Part shown: piece by piece, positions 19,514 through 29,472 of the stretch | Position numbering within the stretch: the first letter of the stretch is position 1 | Layout: each line of letters opens with the position of its first letter | Assembly: GCA_010405405.1 (NCBI GenBank) | Contig: MU004238.1 | Coordinates: 1,936,374-2,000,373 of the forward strand | Length of the DNA stretch: 64,000 bases | Direction of reading: 5' to 3' | Source of the DNA: Microthyrium microscopicum | Lineage: Eukaryota > Ascomycota > Dothideomycetes > Microthyriales > Microthyriaceae | Notes under the pieces: model-generated | What the model was told of the DNA's origin: nothing | Database searches by the model: none | Seen by the model: the letters and a program-made list of their open reading frames with translations, nothing else | Program-made: the position numbers and the translations under genes

Positions 19514-22312
19514 CTAATGCTTCACTCGCTTTGAGGCCTTTTCCTTCTCCTCTCCATCTCTCTGTCTCTTCGCAGTGCCTATCTCGTTCCTACTCTTGCC
19601 CCGTACCGAGTTGATGTGATGGATGGTTTGCAAATCCGTCTTCCACTGTACGAGATTCGCCTGTTCCAGCCTCAACCGCTCTTTTCGCTCCCATTTCGCC
19701 TTAAAATTTGTTTCCCTAAACCGTTCAAGCAAATCAATGACTTTCTGGAATGCAGCGGAGAACCTCCCGCGATGACCCTTGTCGTGTCTAAACCACGCTT
19801 CCTTAACAGCTTCTGCCAGTTCTTCCAAAGTCACATCGACTGGTAACACGTGTCTAATGGTATACAACACAGCTTCGTCCCAGCATTTTATTTTGACGTG
19901 AACGCAAGTCTCATTTCTCCCCGTCCGACTCCACCCAAGATTATACTGTATTGCTGGCTCAATGTAATTTTGCATGAGATCTGCGGGCAGGTCTTGCCAC
20001 AGAATAGCATATAGCAAGCGCCATTCGTGAATCAGGGGTGGTTTTTGCTGCATTTCGGTTCTCAGTTGCTCCACGTGCTCACCATGTGTGAGTTTGCGCC
20101 TCAAGCGATGGTAATGGGCGTCAAATACATATTCGTCCGGATCGGGTTCTCGCATGTCGTTGTCGACATCGATGAGCCTGAGATTTGTTAGTTTTGGATC
20201 TCGTGGAACCGTTGTCTATAACGTGTGGAAACAGATTCGAGTTTTTTAAGCTTCAGGTTGACTATCAAATAGTAGAAAGTATTCAAGTATGCGAGGAACT
20301 TACCGGCATGTGAACTTCTTCAACTTCTTCAAACTGCCAAATGGTTTAGACAGCCAAAAGTATGCTTCTTCCATGTATTTTTCATGTCCATATCCAGTCA
20401 CGAAGACGCTGATACTGAGATCCATATGGCTCAAGTCTCCGAAACTGAATAGTTTGACGATAAAATTGACGTTTTCTTTCAGCTGTAGCATTAGTCGGTG
20501 GTCATCATCCCAAGAGATGTCACCAAGATCCTTGACTTTGCTGGTTGCTTCAACAATTGACATGTCGCACCAAATATGGATCTTAATTTGATCATACAAC
20601 TTGAGAAGAGTGTCAACATGGCGAATTGCCCGGCCAAATGGGTACCAGGAATAGAGGAAATGCATTGGTAACGGACCCATCGCCTTTGTCACAAACGTCA
20701 AATCATCGAATTCTTCAAGACTCGTTGGCAACAGCGTCTCCAAGAATGCGTTATTGCTGCACAGAAGGATCTCGCGCGGGTAAATCTGAACGCTCAGCTG
20801 GGATTTGGCAAAGATGGCAGCTCTAGCTTCTTCGAATAGACCCAGCGATTTGCAGACTTCCAAAAGTGCAAAAGGTTCAACACTCTGACGTCTAAAGATG
20901 TCCTGAGGCTGATGCGCCCAGAATGCTTCTCGGGCAAAGCCATATATTCTTTGGCGAATGACTGCAGGGAGCTCAAGGAAGGAGGGGTTGAAGATTTGCC
21001 TACAGTGAGCATTAGTCGTGGTAATTGTGCTGTTGTAAAAATGTCCTTACCGTTCACCATGCAATGACACCGATTTCTCTAGATCTTCAGCCTCAGTGCG
21101 ATCTTGCTCTTCCAACCCAAATTTTAGGGGCTCATTTGCTGTGGCTTCAGTCTCTGTGGTCTCCTTCTCTGTGGGCTCATTCTTTGTGGGCTTATTCTCT
21201 ATGGGCTCATTCTCTGTGGGCTCATCTTCTGTGGCAGCATCATTTGTCCTGCCTAAAAGATCTTCATCCATTCCACTGTGAGAGCCATGACATTGCACAT
21301 CGGTTAGCATCTTACCAACATCCCGATCATCCTCTGTATTCTGGTGTGACCTCGTGTGTGGTGAAGCTTGTTGCCGTTGTAGGGCGCCAGCATTACCAAC
21401 GTTGCCCAAATGATGACCCGTTGTATTGGATGAGCCCAAGTCTGCCAGGAGTTGAGCAACATACTTTGCCAGTAAGGTAGTCTCCGTCGACAAGGAGCCG
21501 TTCTGTAAGGGGATTGCGAGTGAGTCCAAATCCATTATTCCACTGAGGAGCTCGAACTCTGGAGAACTCATGGTCGAAGCGCTATCATTGAATTCAACGT
21601 CGTACTCTTCGAGGGTTTCTAAGGCAGAAACATCCTCGATCGACACATCAATGCTAGCAATTCCATCATCGCAGGGCTCACTCTGATGACTTGTTGTGTT
21701 TTCGCTCGAACAATCAATGCTGTCGTCTCCATGTATATCATTTTGATTTTCTGGGGCGTCTTCGAACTCCGAGCTTGGGCTTGTTCCACAGCTTTTGGTC
21801 TCATATTCATGATCTGTCTCCGCGCTTTCGGTTAGATTGAATTTGAGTTCGGGTTTAGTCGAGGGATGCCTCAAGTCCTCTCTGCTGACAAAGTAATCAG
21901 ACTCGCTGTCTGGGTCTGCCACTACAATGATGTTGTATTCTTCTCGGAATGTCTCGGGATAGAAATCCAAGTCTTCGCTGCTGAGACTACTTTCACTGTC
22001 ACTTGCGAGCTTGATGTTGTTTTCTTGCCTGAATGAATCCGGGTAGACGCTCCAGTCCTCGCTGCTGAGATCACTGTCGGAGTCACTTGTGGCGCTCGTT
22101 ACCCTCGTGAAATGTGTTTCTCCTATAGTACCCTCTGTAACGATGTATGCATTCTCGTCGCTGAGAGCGCTGTTCCCGTTACTGGCTTCTTCTGTCGAAT
22201 CTTGATGCTCTTGAATATACTCAGCCATTTCTGTCCCGTCGGTATCGACCTTGATTTGCATTTTGACACTGAGGTCTCCGGTGCCAATCTTTTCTGACAT
22301 GCCGCTCGTCAT
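19514..22312 (-). CDS. 2EXR-type protein with long acidic repetitive N-terminus
   Basis: Three exons: 22312-21051, 20999-20304 and 20177-19514 (introns 51 and 126 bases, GTAAG donors, CTAAC/CTAAT branch points). The joined protein has 873 residues. Residues 1-420 are acidic and Ser/Glu-rich, with two copies of a 27-residue unit (SSEDWSVYPDSFRQENN and SSEDLDFYPETFREEYN) plus a partial third at 75-150, and a Glu/Thr/Pro pentapeptide repeat at about 358-387. From about residue 426 it matches the fungal 2EXR/F-box-like pattern (FLELPAVIRQRIYGFAREA). The third exon encodes a charged, helical, Lys/Arg-rich tail ending in a likely nuclear-localisation cluster (KRQRDGEEKEKASKRVKH). Related fungal families are large and mostly uncharacterised, so no function is assigned. 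The second acceptor (20178) was chosen for phase and branch point. Confidence 0.7.
21151..21240 (-). repeat. Six 15-base tandem repeats in the coding sequence
   Basis: Six degenerate copies of a 15-base unit (plus strand tctctgtgggctcat) lie end to end in the first exon of the 2EXR-type gene and encode a Thr/Glu/Asn/Glu/Pro-like pentapeptide. Frame is kept in all copies. Likely length-variable between strains. Confidence 0.85.
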
Positions 22313-23470
22313 AATGTTGGTGTTTGCGATTCAATTTAAAGACTTCGGTGATTAAAGTTTCTTGAGAGTTCGGTGAAGTGTTGATAATTCAAAAGTTGAA
22401 GCAGAGCTATCCCCAACTGGCACTTGTCGAACCTTGAAAGATGTAGGAGAAAGGCTCGTGATAGCTAAAAGTTAACGTTTCAATGACTTGTTTGGCTTCG
22501 AGATATATTGAATGCTTGGTTCAAGCAAGTTGTTGTCGATGCTGAAGCTAAGGCTTTCATGGAATACAGAGTATGAAGTCTTCGAAATGATGGAGAAGCT
22601 ATGTGATGAACATATGAACCTTCTTGATTCAATTGTGAGTTACTAGGTGGACGAACCCTCTTACTCAGTTGTTCAGAAAGAACTCAAAACAACAGGTCAA
22701 ACTTGCTCGAAAGAGACGGTGGGTCATCTAAGTTCCCGGCATCGTAACTCCTTGAATCGGGCATATTTCGCAACTCCATGCGCGGAAATTACCTCGCACA
22801 GTTTCTTACGCAGAGAACATTATCTAAGGACATCTGAGTTTCTGTGCTCTCATCTTACCTTGAGTTTTCAAGTTGGTCACAGACTCACAGTGTATCCGCG
22901 AAAAGATATCACTATACAGTAAATCACGTTTCAACAGAATAACAAAGGTAGCAATCTTAACCCCCTATTCTCTTGCTTATCTCTGTGTGATAGAGATTTG
23001 GTGCAGTAGATTGTTTCTGCAAGCCTGCTTCCTTCAACAAAACCAGCAGCCGAGTAGTCTATGGCAATTTTCGCTCAGTGCTTCAAAGGGCCAAATGGCG
23101 TAAGATGTGCGATTAGAAAGTCTCTAAAATGGTGAGCAGCACCTGTGATATATTACAGGTGGCCTGCTCACTGGCTAGTACCATCTTCCTTTTGCCATTC
23201 AAACGGTGCAAGTTCAAAATCAATGATAATGATTGGTTTTCGTAGCGGTTGAATCCACACTCAGGTCGTGGGTTCAATCGTCATCTTTTGCAAAAATAGA
23301 CTACGCTTTTTCTACTTGTTTATTTGACCATTATATTCAGAATCGATCAAAATAGGGCAGGGGACTTTTCTTGACACGTATATCTGCTGTTGTGGGTGCT
23401 TGCTTAATTATTTTGATTTTTGCACGGTTTTGACCTCTATCGAGATGCCATCAGCAGTTTATACTCTATC
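22313..23470. other. Spacer with a strong hairpin
   Basis: No gene is supported between the start of the 2EXR-type gene and the stop of the CUE gene, both on the minus strand. It contains the promoter of the former and the 3' end of the latter. A long hairpin is described separately. Confidence 0.5.
23132..23171. repeat. Long imperfect hairpin (8+7 bp stem)
   Basis: GTGAGCAG at 23132-23139 pairs with CTGCTCAC at 23164-23171. The next seven bases, CACCTGT, pair with ACAGGTG at 23155-23161. A 2-base bulge (23162-23163) and an 8-base AT-rich loop (gatatatt) complete the structure. It could be a relic of a small inverted-repeat element or a structured 3' RNA signal; sequence alone does not say which. 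Confidence 0.7.
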
Positions 23471-25420
23471 CTATGGCCCCATGCCTCTTGCCATCTTTTT
23501 GGCTCGACCATCCCGTCGATTACTGCCCCTGACTTCTTTTCCTCGCCTCGCTCGCTGTGTACCCTTATCATCCGGTGGTCCAGCAACGTTTCCACCACGC
23601 CCTCTGAATCCTCCCCGGCCACCACGGCCGCGATGTCCTCCACGTGCTGTGCTATCGGATCCATCCCCTTCCTCTTCGTCCCGCCACGCCGTCCGTACAA
23701 CAACACGTTGCTCTCCACGCCAAAGGTCACCAAAGCGCCGTTCAAGCACCCGCTGCCTTGCCGGCTCGCGTGTCAACATAATCGCCCAACCTTCAAGCGC
23801 CTCGTCTGTCCAGCCTGTTTGTTGCTTGAGATTAGACCGACGAACTGAGTGGCGGGTGCCATAGTCACGTGCAAAGACACTGGCGTCAGACTTCCATGTA
23901 GTGTACAGCAGCCGTTCAGCACTGTTATCTACTGGTGCAGAGGACGGGTCAGGACGGTCTGCGGTGTCTACACTGGTATCAACGGTGCCGCCCACGTCCG
24001 TGTCATCGTAGGTGTCGTCGCGCTCATCATCGTCAGCATCAAAGGCGGCGAGCGCGGCGAGGATGGCAGCTTTGTTGTTAGTTGGAGCGGAGATGAGGTC
24101 GTCAGCGGTGAGGTCAGCGTCGGATTTGCCAATGTGGAGGCGGGATGCGTCGACGGCGAGGTTATCGAACTCGTCGTTGTCAAACTTATTGCGGCGGGAG
24201 AGTGGTGGTGTGGAGCGCGGGTCGAGTATGCTGGCTGGTTGGTGTGGTTCGTGGATAGCAGATTCGAGTTGTTCAGATCGATCCGCGTTTGCTAGATGGG
24301 GAGGGAGGGACTCATCTAGGAGATGTGCTGTGACCTGCTCGACATCTTCGTTGTATTCATCGAAGAGCTTCGCGATAAAACCTGAGCCAAGGTCTGGGAA
24401 CAGGTCTTGGATCTGAGTGATCATGCTCATACGATGGATGTGGACAGTATCCAAAGCATCGGTAGCTGCGGCATGGGCTTTTCCTTTTCCTTTTGATTTC
24501 GATTTCTTCTTGCCAAAGGTCGGCTGCGTTTGGAATTCCAGTAGTCCGGCAGAGAGATCTCTGGAAAACGACGGTCCTTCCTGGTCTGGATCTGATTCAG
24601 AGGCATTCATACTGCCGAGTCGATGTATCATCGGAGTGTTTGATGCCAGTGATACTAACAACGAAGGTTTCTTCTGCGATTGAAATAGTTTGGCGTTGAC
24701 TTTGAGCGAATATAAATGATCTGATAGCAGAGATATATTGGGTTTCGGAATGGATATCAAGCTGGTGAGCAGAATGTATGAGAAGGCTGTGATGGCTTGT
24801 TGTGCTTCTTCTGAGACACTTGGAAAGACTGTAGTCAGTGAATCGAACAAGTCGGATCCAATGGCGAAAAAGTTGGCTGATGCCGGACAAAGGAATAAGA
24901 GTGGTGTTATTACTTTGAGATCTTCTTCGACAGCCTTGGTCGCCCCGAAATCAAGCTTCTTTATTAGAGCGTTCTTGACTGATTGGGCGTCCTTTTCCAG
25001 ATCGTCTGAATTATTGGTCCAGACACTGCTTAATAGTGTCTTGAGTGATGAGACTCCTTGAAATGTTCGACCCAATTCCGCGAGAAATCTACACTGAAGT
25101 AGGACAGGTGGTATATTTGACAAGGACAGCACTCTATGGCATAAGAAGTAAACCGTTTTATGCAATGACTTTGATGCAGTGGAGTCCAACAACGAAGCGG
25201 CTGGTTGTGATGAGTGTTCATGAACATAACTGGCTAAGAAGATCATGACTCCGTCGCCATGCTCTGTTATTGTCTTTTGAAAGTCTACACTAGACAAACG
25301 CAGATAGCTCGTGGCCAGCATGAGCCACCCTTCTAAGCAAGCTGCCCATTCGGCCGGCGCAACATGAAGCCGAATTGATGGAGGAGGAAAGGGCGCGGGC
25401 GCTGGAAGACCGGCCATCAT
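23471..25420 (-). CDS. CUE3: Cue3/ASCC2-like subunit of the ribosome quality-control trigger complex
   Basis: A single exon of 649 codons. Residues 15-300 form a helical region like the N-terminal part of ASCC2. Residues 331-372 are a CUE domain that should bind ubiquitin (MITQIQDLFPDLGSGFIAKLF, then YNEDVEQVTAHLLD). After an acidic linker comes a conserved C-terminal part (SVFARDYGTRHSVRRSNLKQQTGWTDEALEGWA pattern, cited here in outline), then an RGG-rich tail (GGHRGRGGRGGFRGRGG), probably RNA-binding. In yeast, Cue3 (Rqt3) with the helicase Slh1 and Rqt4 forms the RQT complex that splits collided ribosomes after the ligase Hel2 ubiquitinates uS10; in humans ASCC2 does this with ASCC3. The gene is divergent from the uS10 gene, 471 bases apart. 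The family call rests on domain order and the CUE motif. Confidence 0.85.
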   Translation of the reverse strand: MMAGLPAPAPFPPPSIRLHVAPAEWAACLEGWLMLATSYLRLSSVDFQKTITEHGDGVMIFLASYVHEHSSQPAASLLDSTASKSLHKTVYFLCHRVLSLSNIPPVLLQCRFLAELGRTFQGVSSLKTLLSSVWTNNSDDLEKDAQSVKNALIKKLDFGATKAVEEDLKVITPLLFLCPASANFFAIGSDLFDSLTTVFPSVSEEAQQAITAFSYILLTSLISIPKPNISLLSDHLYSLKVNAKLFQSQKKPSLLVSLASNTPMIHRLGSMNASESDPDQEGPSFSRDLSAGLLEFQTQPTFGKKKSKSKGKGKAHAAATDALDTVHIHRMSMITQIQDLFPDLGSGFIAKLFDEYNEDVEQVTAHLLDESLPPHLANADRSEQLESAIHEPHQPASILDPRSTPPLSRRNKFDNDEFDNLAVDASRLHIGKSDADLTADDLISAPTNNKAAILAALAAFDADDDERDDTYDDTDVGGTVDTSVDTADRPDPSSAPVDNSAERLLYTTWKSDASVFARDYGTRHSVRRSNLKQQTGWTDEALEGWAIMLTREPARQRVLERRFGDLWRGEQRVVVRTAWRDEEEGDGSDSTARGGHRGRGGRGGFRGRGGNVAGPPDDKGTQRARRGKEVRGSNRRDGRAKKMARGMGP

Positions 25421-25891
25421 GAATTTATTGGAGTTGACTGTTCTGACAAGCCACTAGGTTGTGTCATAAGGACCGTGATGAGTTTGCTCTAATATCCAGA
25501 GTTCAGAGTCAAAGCGGCGGTATCCGGATTGGGAAGGATGTCAACGTGACAACTGCCGCCATCACTCCAGACCAGCCAGGTCGTTTGGAAAACCTTGCTT
25601 GGTGAAATAATTGGTTGACTTTGTTCAGACAAAAATGATAAAAACCTTAATATCAGAACAAGAAGGGCGAATTGAATGCTCAGGTGGCCCCTGCGTTGGG
25701 TTGGAGATCCTTAAGGGATCTGATCTGATTAGATGAGATAAGCCTGACCCCACACCACCCAAAATTCGTGAGATATTTCGACATCAATCGATGCCATTGT
25801 TCTAGCCTCCAACAACAACCACCAAGGACAACTTTCCAAGCTTCACGTTACCCGTTTATCTCGCGTCGGCTTGCCATCCTAAACATTCAAA
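25421..25891. promoter_or_regulatory. Shared divergent promoter region of CUE3 and RPS20
   Basis: These 471 bases separate the ATG of the Cue3-like gene (-) from the ATG of uS10 (+). No gene lies inside. A bidirectional or closely spaced promoter is likely. Short pyrimidine stretches occur upstream of the uS10 start, as is common in fungal ribosomal-protein genes. Confidence 0.55.
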
Positions 25892-26497
25892 ATGTCCTAC
25901 CAAAAAGGAGAGAAAGACTTTGGCGAAGGCCCAGTACGCTTAACCATCCTCAACCGCTGCCTCAGTACTAATAACGACACAATAGAAACTCCACAAGATC
26001 CGCATCACCCTCACCTCTGCCACCTCCGTCAAGAACCTCGAGAAGGTTTGCACTGAGCGTTAGTCTTCCCATACAGATCCATATCCAACTCTGATCGCTG
26101 CTTGGCTACCTGGCGAGATGCCGCGAAGCGCAAGTTCAACAGAATATCAAGCTTCGAACCACTATGCATATACTTTCCATGACAAAATACTAACACATCC
26201 TAGTCATCGACCGTGCCAAGACCAAGGACTTGCGCGTCAAGGGCCCAGTCCGTCTGCCTACCAAGAACTTGCGCATCTCTACCCGTAAGACACCTAACGG
26301 TGAGGGTTCCAAGACCTGGGATGCTTTCGAAATGCGCATCCACAAGCGCCTCATTGAGTATGTTGCTTCCATCTAGAATTTGAGAAGCGTGATACTAACT
26401 GCATTACTTTAGCTTGAACGCGCCAACTGAGGTTGTCAAGCAGATCATTGTCAACATTGAAGCTGGTGTTGAGGTCGAGGTCACCATTGCTGCTTAG
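25892..26497 (+). CDS. RPS20: Small ribosomal subunit protein uS10 (Rps20)
   Basis: Four exons: 25892-25933, 25986-26058, 26204-26357 and 26413-26497. They give 117 residues, close to the family length. The second intron splits the Leu codon of [13 protein letters not shown]; the donor at 26059 (GTTAGT) was chosen because it restores the conserved family sequence. Core motifs are [54 protein letters not shown] and an ending VEVEVTIAA. The protein sits in the head of the 40S subunit. The flexible N-terminus has two lysines (K5 and K8) at positions like those ubiquitinated by Hel2/ZNF598 on collided ribosomes in yeast and humans. The gene is divergent from the Cue3-like gene, whose product reads that mark. 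Confidence 0.97.
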
Positions 26498-26813
26498 GAA
26501 CCTGTTCGTATCATTGAACCAGTGACTACAAGGCCCTTTGTGGTCTTAGATAGCTACTCCCTAGCAAAAATATGAACCTGTGATGTAGATGTCTTGTATC
26601 ATGTAAAAAGTGAGATATATCGAAAGTGTACCCATGGCTTTCATGATATCTACAAATGCATAGATGCTGAGAATGATAAAACATTCAATAGTCCGTCTTT
26701 TGTACAGAATGCACCCAAATGCCATAATCTCACGAGCAGGGAAGCTCTCCCAAACGCCCAAAATGCAATATGCAAAACCCATATCCCAAAGTCATATCTT
26801 GATCATATCTTGA
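26498..26813. other. Convergent 3' spacer
   Basis: These 316 bases between the uS10 stop (+) and the J-protein stop (-) contain no supported gene. They should hold the polyadenylation regions of both. A tandem TCATATCTTGA-like duplication is visible near 26790-26820. Confidence 0.5.
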
Positions 26814-27650
26814 TCATATCTCCTTATTCACAAACTTCCTCTTCATATCCAACTCCCGCATCCGCCCCATCTCATCCCCACTCTCGCACAGATCCGGCTC
26901 CATCACAAGCCCCATCAACCCCTTACTCTTCAACACGCCCGGATCCTTCGTCCTCACAAACTCCTCAATTCGCTTCTCCCGCCCCGTCATCTTCGCTTTC
27001 GTCTGCGCCGCCACCCACGCCTGATTCGCCTGCCAATGCTTCTCCTCCCTCACAATCGCGCGGCGATGCGTCGCACTCTCCGCATGTAACCCCTGCGCAG
27101 CCGCCGCACCCAACGTCAAACTCGCCAACAACAGCACGAATGCGCCGTTGCTCATGTATTGGGGTTCAGGCGGCTTTTCGCGCGAGGTCCGCCAGGCTTC
27201 CCAGTCTTCCCACGTTGCATTGCGGGCTGTGCCGTTGGCGCGGGTTGCGGCGGCGGAGCGCGCGAGGAGGGAGGAGGGGTCGCTTAGCCAGCCGGCGCCG
27301 CAGGTATCGTAGAGGGCGCGTTTTTCTGGGTCGGAGAGGAGGGCGTGGGCAGCGACGATGAGGCGGTAGCGATCTAGGCGTTGAGACGCGGAGAGGTGGG
27401 CGCTGATGTGAGTGGGCGGGTGGCCATGGCGGTCTGGGTGGTAGAGTTTGACGAGGGCGTTGAATGGTGCGCGTGTATACGGAGCTGTAGGGGATATGGC
27501 GAGGATTTCATAGGGTGTTGGGTGTGTTTGAGGGGAGTTCGTCCGAGGCCAGTGATCGGAAGGAGGATTTAAGGTGGCATAGTGGTGGTTGTTGCTGGCT
27601 TTGAGAATGGTTGTAGGGAGAGATGGGCGGGTGAGGGCTTTGAGAAGCAT
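26814..27650 (-). CDS. Membrane-anchored, probably mitochondrial J-domain (DnaJ-type) co-chaperone
   Basis: A single exon of 278 codons. The N-terminus is basic, with Leu/Ser/Thr and no acids in residues 1-25, fitting a mitochondrial presequence. The J domain spans about 45-115: PYEILAI, then the invariant HPD at 71-73 (KLYHPDRHG), helix III RLIVAAHALLSDPEKRALYD. Then comes a linker and a hydrophobic segment at about 166-190 (AFVLLLASLTLGAAAAQGL), followed by a charged C-terminus. J domains stimulate Hsp70 ATPase through the HPD loop. The layout resembles small fungal mitochondrial J-proteins such as Jid1, but I cannot assign the ortholog. GC content is high compared with its neighbours. Convergent with uS10. 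Confidence 0.8.
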   Translation of the reverse strand: MLLKALTRPSLPTTILKASNNHHYATLNPPSDHWPRTNSPQTHPTPYEILAISPTAPYTRAPFNALVKLYHPDRHGHPPTHISAHLSASQRLDRYRLIVAAHALLSDPEKRALYDTCGAGWLSDPSSLLARSAAATRANGTARNATWEDWEAWRTSREKPPEPQYMSNGAFVLLLASLTLGAAAAQGLHAESATHRRAIVREEKHWQANQAWVAAQTKAKMTGREKRIEEFVRTKDPGVLKSKGLMGLVMEPDLCESGDEMGRMRELDMKRKFVNKEI

Positions 27651-28186
27651 GCTGGGCGGATCATGGCGGCATAGAGGGTGGTTGAGTGAGTTATTCGCGG
27701 TTTAGAAGGGCGGCATAAGAGTTGGTGATGAAGATGGATGTGGTGGTCATTGAGATTGATGGCCCCGCGGTGAGTTGGACCAGATGCGGCTCTGGCCGAG
27801 GGTCATGCCACGAACCGCGACTTTTCGTCTATCCGTTGCCTTATGGAGTTGACATTGGAATTTCAGTACATAAAGTTTACGGAAACAAATCATTGATGGA
27901 ATAGAAGGATCAGGAAAAGGCTCAAATTTGGTCTTTTCTCAACGCCATGGTATCAGATGTCAAGTTCACTCAGCCGCGCCCGCCCAAAGAAACTCCTCGA
28001 AATCTCCATCTACTTCGTACAGACCATCGATATAGATTCTAGTCATCTACCTCTAATTTTCCAGCCAGGATTACTGATCTCTAGCTTCAAGTGACCGATT
28101 TGATTTTCCAAATGCGGCTCTTTGGTTGCCTTCCTCCACCCTCACCGTCTACATCCCAACTCTCTTGTTCATAGGCTATAGCTCTA
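27651..28186. promoter_or_regulatory. Divergent spacer between J-protein and the three-exon gene
   Basis: These 536 bases lie between two divergently read genes. No coding frame with protein-like features is present. Both promoters are expected here. An upstream exon of the plus-strand gene cannot be excluded. Confidence 0.4.
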
Positions 28187-29410
28187 ATGGACAAGGTCAA
28201 ACTCAAGCATTTTGCCAAATCTAGCGACAATGAGAAGGCATATCGATGGGTAACCGCAACCCGAGGTTCCACGATCTATTTTTCCCAAGAGAAGCACGAA
28301 AATGGGGCCGCAAGCCTAGGACAGATGGCATTTCGGGTGCTTCTACAGAATCTTGACATGATCGATGCGGAAAGTCTACGGGATGTACCCTGGACAATAG
28401 GATTAAAGCTATGGAAGGAGATATCCAAGAAGTAAATCAGAAATCCAGCGGAGAGTATGCAGTAACTAATGAAACTCCAGTCAGCTTGACTCAATAAGAA
28501 CATGGCAAACATTTGTCACAGCATATCGCGATGAGATAGTTCAAGATCGCATAGCCGACCTCATGAGCTATAGGAGCAGTTCCAAAGTATTTGGAGGAAA
28601 AGAGATTGCGTTAACACCATTCCTGGAAGTCATCCAAGCGCCGAAATTTGAATGGATCAACCTGGTCACTCTTGCCAGCCCGGTTCTTCTTAGAGAGCAG
28701 TGGATGAGCATATCCAAGCTATCAAATCTAGGGGGTCTGTATGTTTACGGCCCAGTTGAAATGTATACTCTTGACGATACAGTGGTTCGGGCCTGGTTTA
28801 ATGCAGCAAGAGATAGTGGTGCCTTTTCAGCTCTGAAGATCCTGCTGCTTCAAAGTCAAGATCGATTGACGTTGGGGACATTGGAGTATTTTCAAGCGTT
28901 CCCAGCTTTGCGGGTAGTTCTTCTGACGGGGGCCCGTCTGAATACGAAGGGCATAGAAGATATTATTCAAGATACACGGTGGACGTGGATGAACAAGTAC
29001 GTGAGGATAGCAGGCTATAGATCTTGAATCCGCTGACATTTGCCAGGTCAAGTCTCTGCCTAGAGATATATCAGAAGTGGCATTCGGGTTCAAAGGTCTT
29101 CCATCATGATGCGCGACTGCGAGACGTTTACAACCTTGTACATCGCAAAGATTTAGGTGCCGATAAGTGTCCTCAGAGTCCACAATTGAATATCAAAGGT
29201 GGCATAGAGCCTTCGAGCAACTTATGGAAGAGACAAGACCAGCTATGGTTTGAGCTCAAGCCCGCTGCAGAATGTACAGCAAAGGTCGTTACACAGAAGA
29301 GACTCGCTGTAAGAAGTGAAATTGACAGTAAGAGGCTGAAGATGCGATCTGGGGCACAACGGTCAATGTCAGACCTGTTCGGAGAGCTAGGAGGTTCTCA
29401 GAAGAGATGA
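28187..29410 (+). CDS. Conserved-looking hypothetical protein, three exons
   Basis: Exons 28187-28431, 28481-28996 and 29047-29410 join in frame with GTAAAT/GTACGT donors and clear AG acceptors, giving 374 residues. The good fit of three consecutive splices is the main evidence that it is real. The middle part has Leu/hydrophobic strand-helix periodicity similar to leucine-rich or F-box-associated repeats (NLGGLYVYGPVEMYTL, SALKILLLQSQDRLTLGTLEYF, ALRVVLLTGARL). The C-terminus is basic (KRLKMRSG) and ends with a short Leu/Gly motif (SMSDLFGELGG). No catalytic motif is visible. I do not recognise a named family. Its 3' end nearly touches the convergent prefoldin gene (62 bases). Confidence 0.6.
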
Positions 29411-29472
29411 AAGGAGGTTACTGAGGAGGCTACAGAGAGCTTGAATTCGCACATCACTACTACATCGCATGA

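Noticed and set aside
20178-20303. Alternative exon in the 2EXR-type gene starting near 20212 (reading TVPRDPKLTNLRLID)
   Set aside because: The reading looks plausible, but its acceptor (after TATAG) is in the wrong phase for the upstream donor, whereas the CTCAG acceptor at 20178 has a perfect CTAAC branch point and fits.
23221-23300. tRNA-like stretch (ggtcgtgggttcaatcg) suggesting a tRNA gene
   Set aside because: It resembles a T-arm, but the loop lacks one base, the 3' T-stem strand does not pair, and no anticodon or D arm can be folded. At best a degraded tRNA-derived fragment.
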